DNA from: Marivita sp. GX14005
GTDB lineage: Bacteria; Pseudomonadota; Alphaproteobacteria; Rhodobacterales; Rhodobacteraceae
Direction: 5' to 3'
Assembly: GCF_023370775.1 (NCBI RefSeq)
Contig: NZ_JAMCCQ010000002.1
Location: 124,001-188,000 of the forward strand
Length of the DNA: 64,000 bases
Positions within the stretch are counted from its first letter, which is position 1; every line of letters begins with the position of its first letter. A program made the position numbers and the translations under genes. The notes below the pieces were generated by a model that was not told the DNA's origin, made no database searches, and saw nothing but the letters and a program-made list of their open reading frames with translations. Positions 1 through 8,821 of the stretch are shown here, one piece after another.

Positions 1-450
1 CCGGTGATGCAGGAGCTTCGGGAAAAGGTCATCGATGCCGGCCTGAGCCAGACCAATCCCGAAGAAGCCGAAGGCGTGTTCTACGGGCGCGGGCTTGTCA
101 TGTCGATGATCCTGGCCGAGGCGATTAAGAACGCGCAGGAGAATTTCGATACTGCCGAGATCAGCCCGGAACAGTTGCGCTGGGGTCTGGAGAATATCGA
201 TCTGACCGAAGAGCGCATCGCCGAGCTTGGCATGGAGGGGATGGTGCCGCCGTTTTCGACCTCCTGCGCGAACCATACCGGCCATTCGGGCGGCTGGATG
301 CTGGAGTGGGATGGCGAGAAATTCGTCAAGGCGTCCGATCTGCTGAAAGCGAATGTGGACGGGTATCGCGATCTGATCGACTCCTCCGCGGCCGATTATG
401 CCGAAGCGAACGCGCCCTGGCCTGTCAATGAGGACTGCGCGGCCGAATAG
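1..450 (+). CDS. ABC transporter substrate-binding protein, C-terminal part (branched-chain amino acid type)
   Basis: This is the last ~149 codons of a gene that begins outside the window; the frame is open from base 1. The visible part resembles the C-terminal lobe of Peripla_BP_6 (LivJ-like) periplasmic binding proteins, including a PPFSTSCANHTGHSGG stretch and an acidic tail ending NEDCAAE. The following livF gene, 74 bp downstream on the same strand, supports a Liv-type importer. The PaaK-like ligase after that suggests the substrate may be an organic or aromatic acid rather than leucine (inference). The ligand cannot be read from this fragment. Confidence 0.8.
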   Translation, partial: PVMQELREKVIDAGLSQTNPEEAEGVFYGRGLVMSMILAEAIKNAQENFDTAEISPEQLRWGLENIDLTEERIAELGMEGMVPPFSTSCANHTGHSGGWMLEWDGEKFVKASDLLKANVDGYRDLIDSSAADYAEANAPWPVNEDCAAE

Positions 451-465
451 GGCGCGCTGATCCGT

Positions 466-492
466 CACCGGCGACGCGGGCCGTCGCCGGTG
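466..492 (+). promoter_or_regulatory. Intercistronic stem-loop between the binding-protein gene and livF
   Basis: A perfect 10-bp stem (CACCGGCGAC paired with GTCGCCGGTG) with a 7-nt loop starts 16 nt after the binding-protein stop codon. A short T-rich run (TATTTTTG) follows about 8 nt later. In ABC operons such hairpins commonly protect the upstream mRNA or attenuate read-through, so that binding protein exceeds ATPase. That role is inferred here. Confidence 0.55.
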
Positions 493-523
493 CTTTCGAG
501 TATTTTTGACGAGAAGAAGAACG

Positions 524-1348
524 ATGCTGGACGCCGGACCCACCGATGAGACCCTGCTCGAGGTCAACAATATCGAGGTGATCTACAATCACGTCATCCT
601 CGTGCTGAAAGGGGTCAGCCTGTCGGTGAAGAAGGGCGGGATCACCGCGCTTCTGGGCGGCAATGGCGCAGGCAAGACGACGACGCTCAAGGCGATTTCC
701 AACCTGCTTCATTCGGAGCGCGGGGAGGTGACGAAGGGGTCCATCCTCTACCAGGGCGAGCGGGTTCAGGATCTCGACCCGGCGGCGCTGGTCAAGCGCG
801 GAGTGATCCAGGTGATGGAGGGGCGCCATTGTTTCGAACATCTGACGGTCGAAGAGAACCTTCTGACGGGCGCCTATACCCGCGGCGACGGCAAGGGCGC
901 GATCGAGGCCGATTTGCAGATGGTTTACGAGTATTTCCCGCGCCTCAAGGAACGGCGCCGCAGCCAGGCCGGCTATACCTCGGGCGGCGAGCAGCAGATG
1001 ACGGCGATCGGCCGCGCCCTGATGTCCCGGCCGCAGACGGTCCTTCTCGATGAGCCGTCCATGGGCCTTGCACCGCAACTGGTGGAGCAGATTTTCGAAA
1101 TCGTGAAATCGGTCAACGAGAATGAGGGTGTATCCTTCCTTCTGGCCGAGCAGAACACCAATGTCGCCCTGCGCTATGCGCATCAGGGCTATATCCTTGA
1201 GAATGGGCGCGTCGTGCTGGATGGCCCAGCGGCGGATCTGCGCGAGAACCAGGACGTCAAGGAATTCTATCTCGGGATGTCGGACGAGGGTCGCAAATCC
1301 TTCCGCGACGTGCGGTCCTACCGTCGGCGCAAACGCTGGCTGGCCTGA
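524..1348 (+). CDS. livF: Branched-chain amino acid-type ABC transporter ATP-binding protein (LivF)
   Basis: ATPase subunit that powers a Liv/HAAT-type importer at the inner membrane. The 274-aa protein has a Walker A motif GGNGAGKT near residues 45-52, the LivF-type signature SGGEQQMTAIGRAL, a Walker B run VLLDEPSMGLAP and the switch region LLAEQNTNVAL. It is longer than a typical LivF (~235 aa) because of a basic C-terminal tail (SYRRRKRW). ATG 524 is preferred over a TTG 18 nt upstream because the protein then begins normally and a purine-rich GAGAAGAAGA precedes it. It is downstream of the binding protein and 45 bp before the adenylating enzyme, so probably in one operon. Confidence 0.88.
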   Translation: MLDAGPTDETLLEVNNIEVIYNHVILVLKGVSLSVKKGGITALLGGNGAGKTTTLKAISNLLHSERGEVTKGSILYQGERVQDLDPAALVKRGVIQVMEGRHCFEHLTVEENLLTGAYTRGDGKGAIEADLQMVYEYFPRLKERRRSQAGYTSGGEQQMTAIGRALMSRPQTVLLDEPSMGLAPQLVEQIFEIVKSVNENEGVSFLLAEQNTNVALRYAHQGYILENGRVVLDGPAADLRENQDVKEFYLGMSDEGRKSFRDVRSYRRRKRWLA

Positions 1349-1393
1349 CGCGATGCACGACACCCGAGTTCGACCGACCCGATGGAGAGCGCC

Positions 1394-2590
1394 ATGAGCC
1401 GCTATTACGACGATCTGGAAACCCGCAGCGCGGATGCGCGTCGCGCCGCGCAGGAAGCCGCGCTGATCGAGCAGGTTCGCCGCGTCGCCGCGGCGCCGGG
1501 ATCCTGGCTCGAGGGGGCCGGGATCGGCTCACTCGATGATTTGCCGCGCCTGCCGGTTCTGCGCAAATCCGATCTGGTGGCGCAGCAGAAGGACAAGCCC
1601 CCTTTCGGCGCGGTGCCGGTGTCGAATATCGCGCATGTCTTCCAATCGCCCGGGCCGATCTACGAGCCGGGCGGCGCGGGCCACGATTGGTGGCGCATGG
1701 GGCGGTTCCTGCACGCGTGCGGGATCGGGGCGGATGACGTGGTGCAGAACTGTTTCGGCTATCATCTGACGCCGGCCGGCATGATCTTCGAGAACGGTGC
1801 GAGTGCGGTCGGAGCAAAGGTGTTTCCCGCCGGCACCGGACAGACAGAGTTGCAGGCGCAGGCCGCGCATGATCTGGGCGTGTCCGCTTTTGCCGGCACG
1901 CCGGATTATCTCAAGGTCATTCTGGAGAAGGCCGACGAGATGGGCCTTGCCTTGCGCATTACCCGAGCCGCGGTGGGGGGCGGCGCGCTCTTCCCATCCT
2001 TGCGTAGCTTTTATGCCGAGCGTGGCATCATCTGCCGGCAATGTTATGCCACGGCGGATCTGGGCAATATCGCTTACGAAAGCGAGGCCGAGGAGGGCAT
2101 GATCCTCGATGAGGGGGTGATCGTCGAGATCGTCACGCCGGGGACCGGCGATCCGGTGCCGGAGGGCGAGGTCGGCGAGGTGGTCGTGACGACGCTCAAT
2201 CCCGATTATCCGCTGATCCGCTTTGCGACCGGCGATCTGAGCGCGATCCTGCCGGGACAAAGCCCGTGCGGGCGCACCAACATGCGGATCAAGGGCTGGA
2301 TGGGGCGCGCCGATCAGACGACCAAGATCAAGGGCATGTTCGTGCGCCCCGAGCAAGTCGCGGCGCTTGTGGCGCGGCACGAGGAGATCGAGCGCGCCCG
2401 CGTGATCGCCAGTCGCGATGGCGAGATGGACGTGATGACCGTGCGGATCGAAACGGCAGCACAGGATGGCGCGATTTTCGAGCCGAGCGTTCTGGAGACA
2501 CTCAAGCTCAGGGGCCGCGTCGAGCTGGTGCCGCCGGGGGCCTTGCCGCGCGACGGGCTGGTGATCGAGGATGCGCGAAGCTACGACTAG
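1394..2590 (+). CDS. PaaK-family (phenylacetate-CoA ligase-like) AMP-binding protein
   Basis: Probable acyl/aryl-CoA ligase of the adenylate-forming superfamily, which activates a carboxylic acid with ATP and CoA. The 398-aa protein lacks the usual PaaK N-terminal extension. It carries PaaK-like stretches such as the YATADLGNIAYES region, the LIRFATGDLS motif that contacts ATP, and a C-terminal GRADQTTKIKGMFV hinge. ATG 1394 follows GGAGAG and is preferred over ATG 1382. Its position behind the Liv-type ATPase suggests that it activates the imported substrate. The exact acid is not identifiable from sequence alone. Confidence 0.8.
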   Translation: MSRYYDDLETRSADARRAAQEAALIEQVRRVAAAPGSWLEGAGIGSLDDLPRLPVLRKSDLVAQQKDKPPFGAVPVSNIAHVFQSPGPIYEPGGAGHDWWRMGRFLHACGIGADDVVQNCFGYHLTPAGMIFENGASAVGAKVFPAGTGQTELQAQAAHDLGVSAFAGTPDYLKVILEKADEMGLALRITRAAVGGGALFPSLRSFYAERGIICRQCYATADLGNIAYESEAEEGMILDEGVIVEIVTPGTGDPVPEGEVGEVVVTTLNPDYPLIRFATGDLSAILPGQSPCGRTNMRIKGWMGRADQTTKIKGMFVRPEQVAALVARHEEIERARVIASRDGEMDVMTVRIETAAQDGAIFEPSVLETLKLRGRVELVPPGALPRDGLVIEDARSYD

Positions 2591-2666
2591 CGCGTTTTTC
2601 GGCCCGCTATTGGATAACTTTCGCGTTTTGTGCGTTGTCCTCGTGAGAAAGATGGAGGCTGCGCTT

Positions 2667-4334
2667 ATGAAACGTCTGATTCTACCGCTATCCGCGGCGG
2701 CGCTGCTGGCCGGTCCGGCTTGGGCCGAGAGCAGCGATATTCTGATCCTTGGCAACAGCGATCGCGGCGTCTTGCAACGTCTGACGGGCGGCGGCGATCT
2801 GAGCGGCCTGCGGGGCGCTTTCGAGGAGCGCGGCGCGGAGGTCAGCCTTGCCACCGATGCCGACGCTGAAACGATGCGCGAGGCGTTTCGCGATTTCGTG
2901 GGTGGACTGGACGCGGGCACGGAGGATGTGGTGATCGTCCTGACCGGGCGGTTCGTTTCGACCGTGGCCGGCAGCTATCTTTTGCCCGAGGACAGTAGCG
3001 ACGATCCGGCGTTGGCCGATGTTCTGATCGAGGGTTTCCCGCTTGATGCCGTTTACGCCGTCGCGGCGAACTATCCGGGGCGGGCGCTGATCGTTCTTGG
3101 AGAGACGGATCAGGAGGGCGATCTTGCGCCCGGACTCTCGGTCGAGCTGCCGCTTGGCGAAGTGCCGCAGGGCGTCACCATTGCCATCGGTCCGGCAGGC
3201 AACGCCGCCGAGTTCACAGCGCAGCTTGCGGATGCGACAGGGGCGGATGTGCTGCCGCTCGCGCGGGCCGAAGGGCTGAGCCTCAAGGGGTTCGTGCCGC
3301 GCGAATTGCCGATGCTCGATGCGGAGGTCACCGATCTGCCGCAGGTCACCGACGATGGTGCGACGCAGGCGAACGCCGAGGCGGACGTCGCCGCCTGGGA
3401 GGAGGCGCAAGGGGCCGATACGCAAGCGGCCTATGAGACCTATCTCGCCGCCTTTCCCGAAGGCAGCAAGGCCGCTGAGGCGCGTCAGCGATTGGCGACG
3501 ATCAAATCCGAACCGTTCTATCGCGAGAAACGGGCGGAGGAGGCGCTTGGCCTCTCCCGCGATGCGCGCCGGGAGATCCAGCGCGATCTGGCGCTTCTGG
3601 GCTACAACACGCGGGGGATCGACGGTATTTTCGGCCGCGGCACCCGCGCCGCCGTGACCGCTTGGCAGGAAGAAAACGATGCGCAGGCGACGGGTTATCT
3701 GACTGCCAATCAAATCTCGCGGCTGGATGCGCAGGCTGAACGCCGGGCTGCCGAACTGGAGGAGGAGGCCCGCCAGCGGCAGGCCGAGCTCGAGCGCCAG
3801 GACCGGACCTTTTGGGAGGAAACCGGCGCCAAGGGCGACGAGGCCGGGTATCGCGCCTATCTCAAGCGCTATCCCGATGGCCAATATGCCGAGGCCGCGC
3901 AGGAACGTCTGAACGCCATCGAAGCCCGCCGACGGGCTGAAGCCGAAGATCAGGACGCCACGCGATGGCAGCAGGCGCGTCAACAGGACACGCAGGACGC
4001 ATATCGCGCCTATCTGAACGAGCGGCCGAACGGTGCCTTCGTCGAGGAAGCGCGCGCGCGGATCGACTGGCTGGAGCGGAACGCCGCGCAAAGCGCCGAG
4101 CAGGCGCAGGCCGAGGCCGAGGAAGCGGCGCTGAACCTCAATCCGGCTGCCCGCCGGCTGGCTGAGGCACGGCTCGAATCGCTGGGGTTGGAGCCCGGTG
4201 CGGTGGATGGGCGCTTCGATGAGGACTCCCGCCGCGCGATTCGGCGCTATCAGGAGGCGCGCGAGCTGCGCGTGACGGGTTATCTCGATCAGCCGACGGT
4301 GGTGCGGCTTCTAGCCGATACGCTGCTGCGCTAA
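2667..4334 (+). CDS. Secreted peptidoglycan-binding protein with a degenerate caspase-like domain
   Basis: A 555-aa protein with a Sec signal peptide (MKRLILPLSAAALLAGPAWA). Residues ~20-190 follow the caspase/metacaspase-like (peptidase C14) pattern: an LILGNSD strand, a TGRFVSTVAGSYLLPEDS segment and an ALIVLGE strand. The expected GHG histidine is replaced by Arg and the DAC cysteine by Glu, so it is probably not a protease. Then come short FxxYLxxxP-type helical repeats alternating with two PG_binding_1 domains (GIDGIFGRGTRAAV and GAVDGRFDEDSRRAI). Alanine- and glutamate-rich coiled stretches link them. ATG 2667 is chosen because the signal peptide starts there behind a GGAGG. It probably acts in the periplasm on or near the cell wall. 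Confidence 0.75.
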   Translation: MKRLILPLSAAALLAGPAWAESSDILILGNSDRGVLQRLTGGGDLSGLRGAFEERGAEVSLATDADAETMREAFRDFVGGLDAGTEDVVIVLTGRFVSTVAGSYLLPEDSSDDPALADVLIEGFPLDAVYAVAANYPGRALIVLGETDQEGDLAPGLSVELPLGEVPQGVTIAIGPAGNAAEFTAQLADATGADVLPLARAEGLSLKGFVPRELPMLDAEVTDLPQVTDDGATQANAEADVAAWEEAQGADTQAAYETYLAAFPEGSKAAEARQRLATIKSEPFYREKRAEEALGLSRDARREIQRDLALLGYNTRGIDGIFGRGTRAAVTAWQEENDAQATGYLTANQISRLDAQAERRAAELEEEARQRQAELERQDRTFWEETGAKGDEAGYRAYLKRYPDGQYAEAAQERLNAIEARRRAEAEDQDATRWQQARQQDTQDAYRAYLNERPNGAFVEEARARIDWLERNAAQSAEQAQAEAEEAALNLNPAARRLAEARLESLGLEPGAVDGRFDEDSRRAIRRYQEARELRVTGYLDQPTVVRLLADTLLR

Positions 4335-4338
4335 TGAA

Positions 4339-4365
4339 AAAGGCCACCCGTTCGGGGTGGCCTTT
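4339..4365. terminator. Bidirectional rho-independent terminator
   Basis: An 11-bp stem (AAAGGCCACCC / GGGTGGCCTTT) with a GTTCG loop is flanked by A and T runs. It lies between the convergent peptidoglycan-binding protein gene and rpmJ and can serve both. Confidence 0.85.
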
Positions 4366-4386
4366 CGCGTGTTCTGAGTTCTCCGC

Positions 4387-4512
4387 TCAGCCCTGGCGGG
4401 CCTTGAAGCGGCGCTGCGTCTTGTTGATGACGTAGACGCGGCCCTTGCGGCGCACAACGCGGCAGTCGCGATGGCGGTTCTTGAGCGAACGGAGCGAGTT
4501 TCTGACCTTCAT
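4387..4512 (-). CDS. rpmJ: 50S ribosomal protein L36
   Basis: A 41-aa, very basic protein beginning [17 protein letters not shown] and ending RRFKARQG, typical of bL36, which binds 23S rRNA in the large subunit. Only one cysteine is present, so this is the zinc-independent (C-minus) form common in alphaproteobacteria. A strong GAGGAGAG precedes the ATG. It stands alone between tRNA-Val and a terminator, away from the main ribosomal operon. Confidence 0.95.
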   Translation of the reverse strand: MKVRNSLRSLKNRHRDCRVVRRKGRVYVINKTQRRFKARQG

Positions 4513-4593
4513 CGGTCTCTCCTCATGTCGCGGCGCGCGAGCGCCTCTCGGGTTGCGGTTGCCCTGATCCGGGGATCAGAACGGTGAATTCGA

Positions 4594-4668
4594 TGGTGGG
4601 CGATACAAGGTTCGAACTTGTGACCCCTTCGATGTCAACGAAGTGCTCTACCACTGAGCTAATCGCCC
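4594..4668 (-). tRNA. tRNA-Val (anticodon GAC)
   Basis: The reverse complement folds as a cloverleaf. The acceptor GGGCGAT pairs with ATCGCCC, the D arm starts GCTCAGTGGTAGAGC, the anticodon loop is TTGACAT, and the T arm contains TTCGAAC. The 3' CCA is encoded. A small inverted repeat, CTGATCCGGGGATCAG at 4564-4579, lies just downstream in the direction of transcription and may be its terminator, though no T run follows. Confidence 0.95.
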
Positions 4669-4814
4669 TCTATACCGGTTCGGGCCGAAGCGCCCCAAAT
4701 AAAAGGGGCGCGTCAATCCGCGCCGGTGACGGGTCTATAAAAGGAGTCGGAGGGAGGATCAAGGGCTTTTGATGAACGAAAAATTCGGTCTATTGTAGCG
4801 GATACGGAGGGCGT

Positions 4815-5678
4815 ATGCCGAAATTCGCTTATCATCTGTCCGAGCCGGAGATCTGCCAGTCGCGGGTCGTGTTCGCATCGCCCCATTCGGGGCGCGATTA
4901 CTGCTGGTCGTTCCTGCGGCGCACGGTGCTCGACGAACGGACGATCCGCTCCTCCGAGGATGCCTTTGTCGACAGGCTCTTCGATTGCGCACCGCAATTC
5001 GGCGCGCCGTTTCTCAAGGCGGGTGCGCCGCGTGCCTTCATCGATCTCAACCGCAGTGCCGAGGAACTCGATCCCGCATTGGTCGAAGGGGTGCGGCGAC
5101 AAACCCACAACCCGCGCGTGGCGTCGGGCCTTGGCGTGGTGCCGCGCGTCGTTGCGAACGGGCGCGCGATCTATTCCGGCAAGCTGGCGATGAGCGAGGT
5201 CGAGGGCCGGATCGCGGATTATTGGCATCCTTATCACGACAGGTTGCGCGCCTTGATCGCACAGGCGCATATGCGGTTCGGGGAGGCAATTCTGGTCGAT
5301 TGCCATTCCATGCCGCATGAGGCGCTGGACGGTGTAGCCAAATCGTCCGCGCGCCGTCCGCAGATCGTTCTGGGTGACAGGTTCGGCGCGTCCGCCAGCC
5401 GGACAGTGGTGGACCGGATCGAGGCGGCCTTTTCCGATGCCGGTCTGACCGTCGCGCGGAACACGCCCTTTGCCGGTGCCTATATCACGCAGGCTTATGG
5501 CCGCCCCTCGCGGGGCCAGCACGCCGTTCAGATCGAGATCGACCGCTCGCTTTACATGGATGAGGTCGCCGTGCGGCCGAATGCGAATTTCCACAATTTC
5601 CGCAAGCTTCTGCGCAGCGTCGTGGCCGAGATCGCGGCGATGGGTCAGGCCGACGATATGCCGGTTGCTGCGGAATGA
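4815..5678 (+). CDS. N-formylglutamate amidohydrolase family protein
   Basis: Probable zinc-dependent amidohydrolase releasing glutamate from N-formylglutamate or a related N-acyl amino acid (HutG/FGase family). Family landmarks in the 287-aa protein are ASPHSGRDY near the N-terminus, the AFIDLNRSAEELDP block, the VDCHSMPH motif and the C-terminal QIEIDRSLYM. The start follows GGAGGG. No histidine-degradation genes are adjacent, so the physiological substrate is uncertain. Confidence 0.85.
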   Translation: MPKFAYHLSEPEICQSRVVFASPHSGRDYCWSFLRRTVLDERTIRSSEDAFVDRLFDCAPQFGAPFLKAGAPRAFIDLNRSAEELDPALVEGVRRQTHNPRVASGLGVVPRVVANGRAIYSGKLAMSEVEGRIADYWHPYHDRLRALIAQAHMRFGEAILVDCHSMPHEALDGVAKSSARRPQIVLGDRFGASASRTVVDRIEAAFSDAGLTVARNTPFAGAYITQAYGRPSRGQHAVQIEIDRSLYMDEVAVRPNANFHNFRKLLRSVVAEIAAMGQADDMPVAAE

Positions 5679-5682
5679 TGGC

Positions 5683-6672
5683 TCAGAAGAGTGCTTCGAG
5701 CGCCTGCTTCAGGGGCGCGGTGTCGCGAATCGCGAGCCGGACAGGCACGGTCAGAACCTTCATCCGGTAGCTTTGCGGCAGCCGCACGCCGTCCTTCTCT
5801 GTCGTGACCAGTTGGGCATTGGCCGCTGCCGCATCCTTTTCGAGCCGGGCCAGCAAGGCAGGGCCGAGCGTCTGATGATCGTCGAGCGCGCGGGTTTCGA
5901 TCAGATCGACACCCAGATCGCGCAGCGTGAGAAAGAACTTCTCGGGATGGCCGATCCCGGCAAAGGCAAGCGCACGCAGGCCATCCCAGTCCATGCCCGT
6001 TTGAAGCGGCGCGAGATGGCCTGTCAGATGCGGCACGGGAATGCGGGCGCCCCAAAGCTCGGCAAACCGCGATTGCGCGTCATCCGGGCCGATGGAAAGC
6101 ACCAGATCGGCCCGCGCCATCGCCGCGCCGACAGGTTCGCGCAGCGGACCGGCGGGAATGCAGCGGCCATTGCCGAAGCCCCGAAGGGCATCGACCACGA
6201 TGATCGAAAGATCCCTGGCAAGAGCAGGGTTCTGAAACCCGTCATCGAGCAGGATCGCCTGCGCCCCCGCACGCACCGCCGCGCGCGCGCCCTCGGCTCG
6301 GTCGCGTGACACCCAAACCGGGCCGAAGGCCGATAACAGCAGCGGCTCGTCGCCGACATCGCCCGCCCCGTGCCGGCGTGGATCGACCTGAACCGGCCCG
6401 GCGAGCGATCCGCCATAGCCGCGCGAGACGACATGCGCCTGCTTCCCCATATCGCTCAGCATTTGCATCAGCGCGATCACGGTCGGCGTCTTGCCCGTCC
6501 CGCCCGCGTTGACATTACCGGCGCAGATCACCGGAACGCCGACGCGCTCGGGCGTGCCGCGCCGCAAACGGCGCTCGGTCAGCTTGGCATAGAGCGCACC
6601 GAACGGCGCGAGCAGGCGCGCCTGCCATCCGGGCGCATCGGGCGGCGCTGTCCAGAAGGCTGGCGGTCTCAT
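5683..6672 (-). CDS. lpxK: Tetraacyldisaccharide 4'-kinase
   Basis: LpxK phosphorylates the 4' position of the lipid A disaccharide at the cytoplasmic face of the inner membrane. The 329-aa protein has the family P-loop [13 protein letters not shown] and the downstream [11 protein letters not shown] and [10 protein letters not shown] motifs. The start MRPPAFW at 6672 overlaps the stop of the upstream WaaA-like gene (ATGA), showing translational coupling, so it is preferred over a start eight codons further upstream. It is part of a minus-strand envelope operon. Confidence 0.93.
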   Translation of the reverse strand: MRPPAFWTAPPDAPGWQARLLAPFGALYAKLTERRLRRGTPERVGVPVICAGNVNAGGTGKTPTVIALMQMLSDMGKQAHVVSRGYGGSLAGPVQVDPRRHGAGDVGDEPLLLSAFGPVWVSRDRAEGARAAVRAGAQAILLDDGFQNPALARDLSIIVVDALRGFGNGRCIPAGPLREPVGAAMARADLVLSIGPDDAQSRFAELWGARIPVPHLTGHLAPLQTGMDWDGLRALAFAGIGHPEKFFLTLRDLGVDLIETRALDDHQTLGPALLARLEKDAAAANAQLVTTEKDGVRLPQSYRMKVLTVPVRLAIRDTAPLKQALEALF

Positions 6673-7934
6673 GGGCTGTCCTCTATCGCGTCGAGCCACT
6701 CGTTGACCTGTGCCAGCACCATATCGGCCGTCTCCGCGCCCGAGGATACAACGTTCCAGCCCGCATGGGCCATCGCCGCCGCGCGATCCGGGGCGATAAG
6801 ATGCGTGACCGCCGCGCTCAGCGATTCCATGTCCTTCACGATCCGCGCGGCGCCGGCGGACACGAGCCGTGAATAGGCGGGCAGGTGATTGCCGACATTC
6901 GGCCCATAGAGAATCGCCGATCCCAGCGCCGCGGCCATCATGGGCGATTGCCCACCCGCCCCGCTGACCAGCGATCCGCCAAGGAATGTCAGCGGCGAGA
7001 TGCGATACCAGAGCCCCAGTTCCGTGTCGTCACCGGCGAGCAGAACCTGCGTGTTCTCGTCCGGCATCTCGCCATGATCCCACCGCGCGAGCCGCAGGCC
7101 GACCTGCTGGCAACATTCGGCCATTTCGGGCTCATCATCGGGATCCTGCGGCACGACGACGAGAAGCAGCCGGTGCGACAAACGGCAAGCCCGCCGATGC
7201 GCCCGCATCACGGCATCCGCTTCCCTGCTCAACAAACCGGCCGCGAGCCAGACCGGCCGACCGGCAAGCGCCGAGGTCAATTCCTCGTGCAGCCCGTCAT
7301 GACTGTCGAGGGGCACGATCTCTCGCTCGATCGGCGTCGCCGTTTCGATCTTGCTCGCAGGCACACCGAGACGGCGCATCCTCTGCGCCGCCTGAGCGTT
7401 CTGCGCAAAAATCGTGTGGAAGAGCCCCAACGCCCCCGGCGTCGCATCCGGCAGCAACCGCTTCTGCGGTTGCTGCCAGACGGCATCCTCGGCATCGACC
7501 AGAAGCATATGCGCGCCCCGATCGGAGGTTTCCGAGATCAGTGCAGGGCGCAGCCCGTTGCCCGCCCAAATCAGAATATCGGGCCGCCAGTGATCCAGAA
7601 ACCGCTCGATATCGCCGAGCGTTTCGGGCGGCGGTGCGTGGACCTCCGCGCCATCGAGCGAAAATCCCTGGGTTTCCGTCGCATCGCATGTCAACAGGAG
7701 CGAGGCATCGCTGCGCTGAAGCCTCAAGCGGGCAATCAGGGTATGGAGCGTTTCGAGCCGCTCGCGCGTATCGCTGTGCAGCCACATCACCGCGCCATCC
7801 GGACGATCGGGCCAACGGGCGGCGTCCTCGGCTTGACGCTCGCGCCCGCGCGCCAGGGCCAGATAGGCGCTCAGGGTGAATGGCTTGCGGACCAAGCGCC
7901 TAGCCCTGATCCTCGGGTTGGCTCGTGCTGGCAT
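6669..7934 (-). CDS. WaaA-family (Kdo transferase-like) glycosyltransferase
   Basis: Two-domain GT-B-like protein of the WaaA/KdtA family (421 aa from this start), placed next to lpxK, where a Kdo transferase would be expected. Family motifs are present in position but altered. The WLHxxSVGE segment with the catalytic glutamate reads [15 protein letters not shown] reads GNGLRP, and GGHNPLEP reads GGQSPMMA. It may therefore be a diverged paralogue rather than an active Kdo transferase. The start is uncertain. ATG 7934 overlaps DUF4170 by 35 bp, whereas a TTG at 7895 ([13 protein letters not shown]) would give a 5-nt gap. Confidence 0.75.
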   Translation of the reverse strand: MPARANPRIRARRLVRKPFTLSAYLALARGRERQAEDAARWPDRPDGAVMWLHSDTRERLETLHTLIARLRLQRSDASLLLTCDATETQGFSLDGAEVHAPPPETLGDIERFLDHWRPDILIWAGNGLRPALISETSDRGAHMLLVDAEDAVWQQPQKRLLPDATPGALGLFHTIFAQNAQAAQRMRRLGVPASKIETATPIEREIVPLDSHDGLHEELTSALAGRPVWLAAGLLSREADAVMRAHRRACRLSHRLLLVVVPQDPDDEPEMAECCQQVGLRLARWDHGEMPDENTQVLLAGDDTELGLWYRISPLTFLGGSLVSGAGGQSPMMAAALGSAILYGPNVGNHLPAYSRLVSAGAARIVKDMESLSAAVTHLIAPDRAAAMAHAGWNVVSSGAETADMVLAQVNEWLDAIEDSP

Positions 7935-8136
7935 CCATCAGCTTTTCCAGATCGCCGAGGAAATAACGCATATGCGCATTGTCGACGGTGCGCTGAGCCT
8001 CGTTCTTCCAGGCGTCATAGGCGGATTTGCGATCCGGGAAAATTCCCACGACATGAATGTCCGCAGGGTTTTTGAAGACGTTGCGCTCCGGCGTTTCAAG
8101 TTCGCCGCCGAAGACGATATGCAGATGTTGGCTCAT
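7900..8136 (-). CDS. DUF4170 domain-containing protein
   Basis: A 78-aa cytosolic protein matching DUF4170, a small family found in alphaproteobacteria, often near lipid A genes. It contains FGGELETPERNVF and AYDAWKNEAQRTVDNAHMRY. The start follows a clear GGAAGGA. It leads the waaA-like/lpxK run and probably shares its transcript. Function unknown. Confidence 0.85.
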   Translation of the reverse strand: MSQHLHIVFGGELETPERNVFKNPADIHVVGIFPDRKSAYDAWKNEAQRTVDNAHMRYFLGDLEKLMDASTSQPEDQG

Positions 8137-8200
8137 GTCGTGGTCCTTCCTGTTTGGGTCGGCGCCAACCTATGGTCTGCGGCCAAGGGGTCAAGCGGCA

Positions 8201-8821
8201 TCAAAGATGTGGCGCATCGATCAGTTTCTTGATCGCCCGCGTATGATCCGGCGCGGCGGCGCAGATATCCGCGCCGAGCTCGCGCGTGGTTTCGGCCAAA
8301 GCCTCCTGCGGCACGATCCTGTCGATCAAACCCCACTCCCGCGCCTCTTCGGCACCGATCTTCTGCCCGGCCATCAGGATCATCTTCGCCCGCGCCGGAC
8401 CGACAAGCGCCCGCAATCGCGCGGGATCGGATGGTTGCGGCAGAAAGCCGAGCTTCATCACCGGGTAGAAGATCCGAGCCTGGGGCGCCGCGATGCGCAG
8501 ATCGCAAGCCAGCACCATGCCCATCGCGCCGCCCGCTGCCGTTCCGTTCAGCGCGGCGATGGTCAACCCCGGATGCCCGGCGATGGCTCCCGACAGCTCC
8601 TCCCATAGGGGACTCGTCGCGAGCCCCGCTCGCGCCGCGTCGAGATCGGCGCCGGCGGAAAACACCCGCCCCGCGCCCGTCAGGACAAGCACCGGCGCAT
8701 CGCGCGCGGCGTCGACGGCGTCGCGCAGCGCTTCCAGCATCTCGCCGGTCAGCGAATTGGCTTTCTCGGGACGGTTGATCGTCAGAATCCGCAGCGCACC
8801 GTCGTCGGTTGTCTCGATCAC
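8201..8821 (-). CDS. Enoyl-CoA hydratase/isomerase (crotonase) family protein
   Basis: A compact crotonase-fold protein (206 aa, usual ~260). The acyl-CoA-binding and oxyanion segments AGADLDAARAG and GTAAGGAMGMVLACDLR are recognisable. Aligned by eye to the rat hydratase, both catalytic glutamates are missing: the E in GGGxE is Gly and the E in QPE is Val. A hydratase reaction is therefore unlikely, and isomerase, hydrolase or another crotonase chemistry remains possible. The start is GTG, overlapping the stop of the upstream SDR gene (GTGA), so the two are translationally coupled. Confidence 0.8.
   Translation of the reverse strand: MIETTDDGALRILTINRPEKANSLTGEMLEALRDAVDAARDAPVLVLTGAGRVFSAGADLDAARAGLATSPLWEELSGAIAGHPGLTIAALNGTAAGGAMGMVLACDLRIAAPQARIFYPVMKLGFLPQPSDPARLRALVGPARAKMILMAGQKIGAEEAREWGLIDRIVPQEALAETTRELGADICAAAPDHTRAIKKLIDAPHL

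Noticed and set aside
4584-4772. 62-codon open frame across tRNA-Val
   Set aside because: It reads through the reverse complement of a complete tRNA and has no ribosome-binding site.
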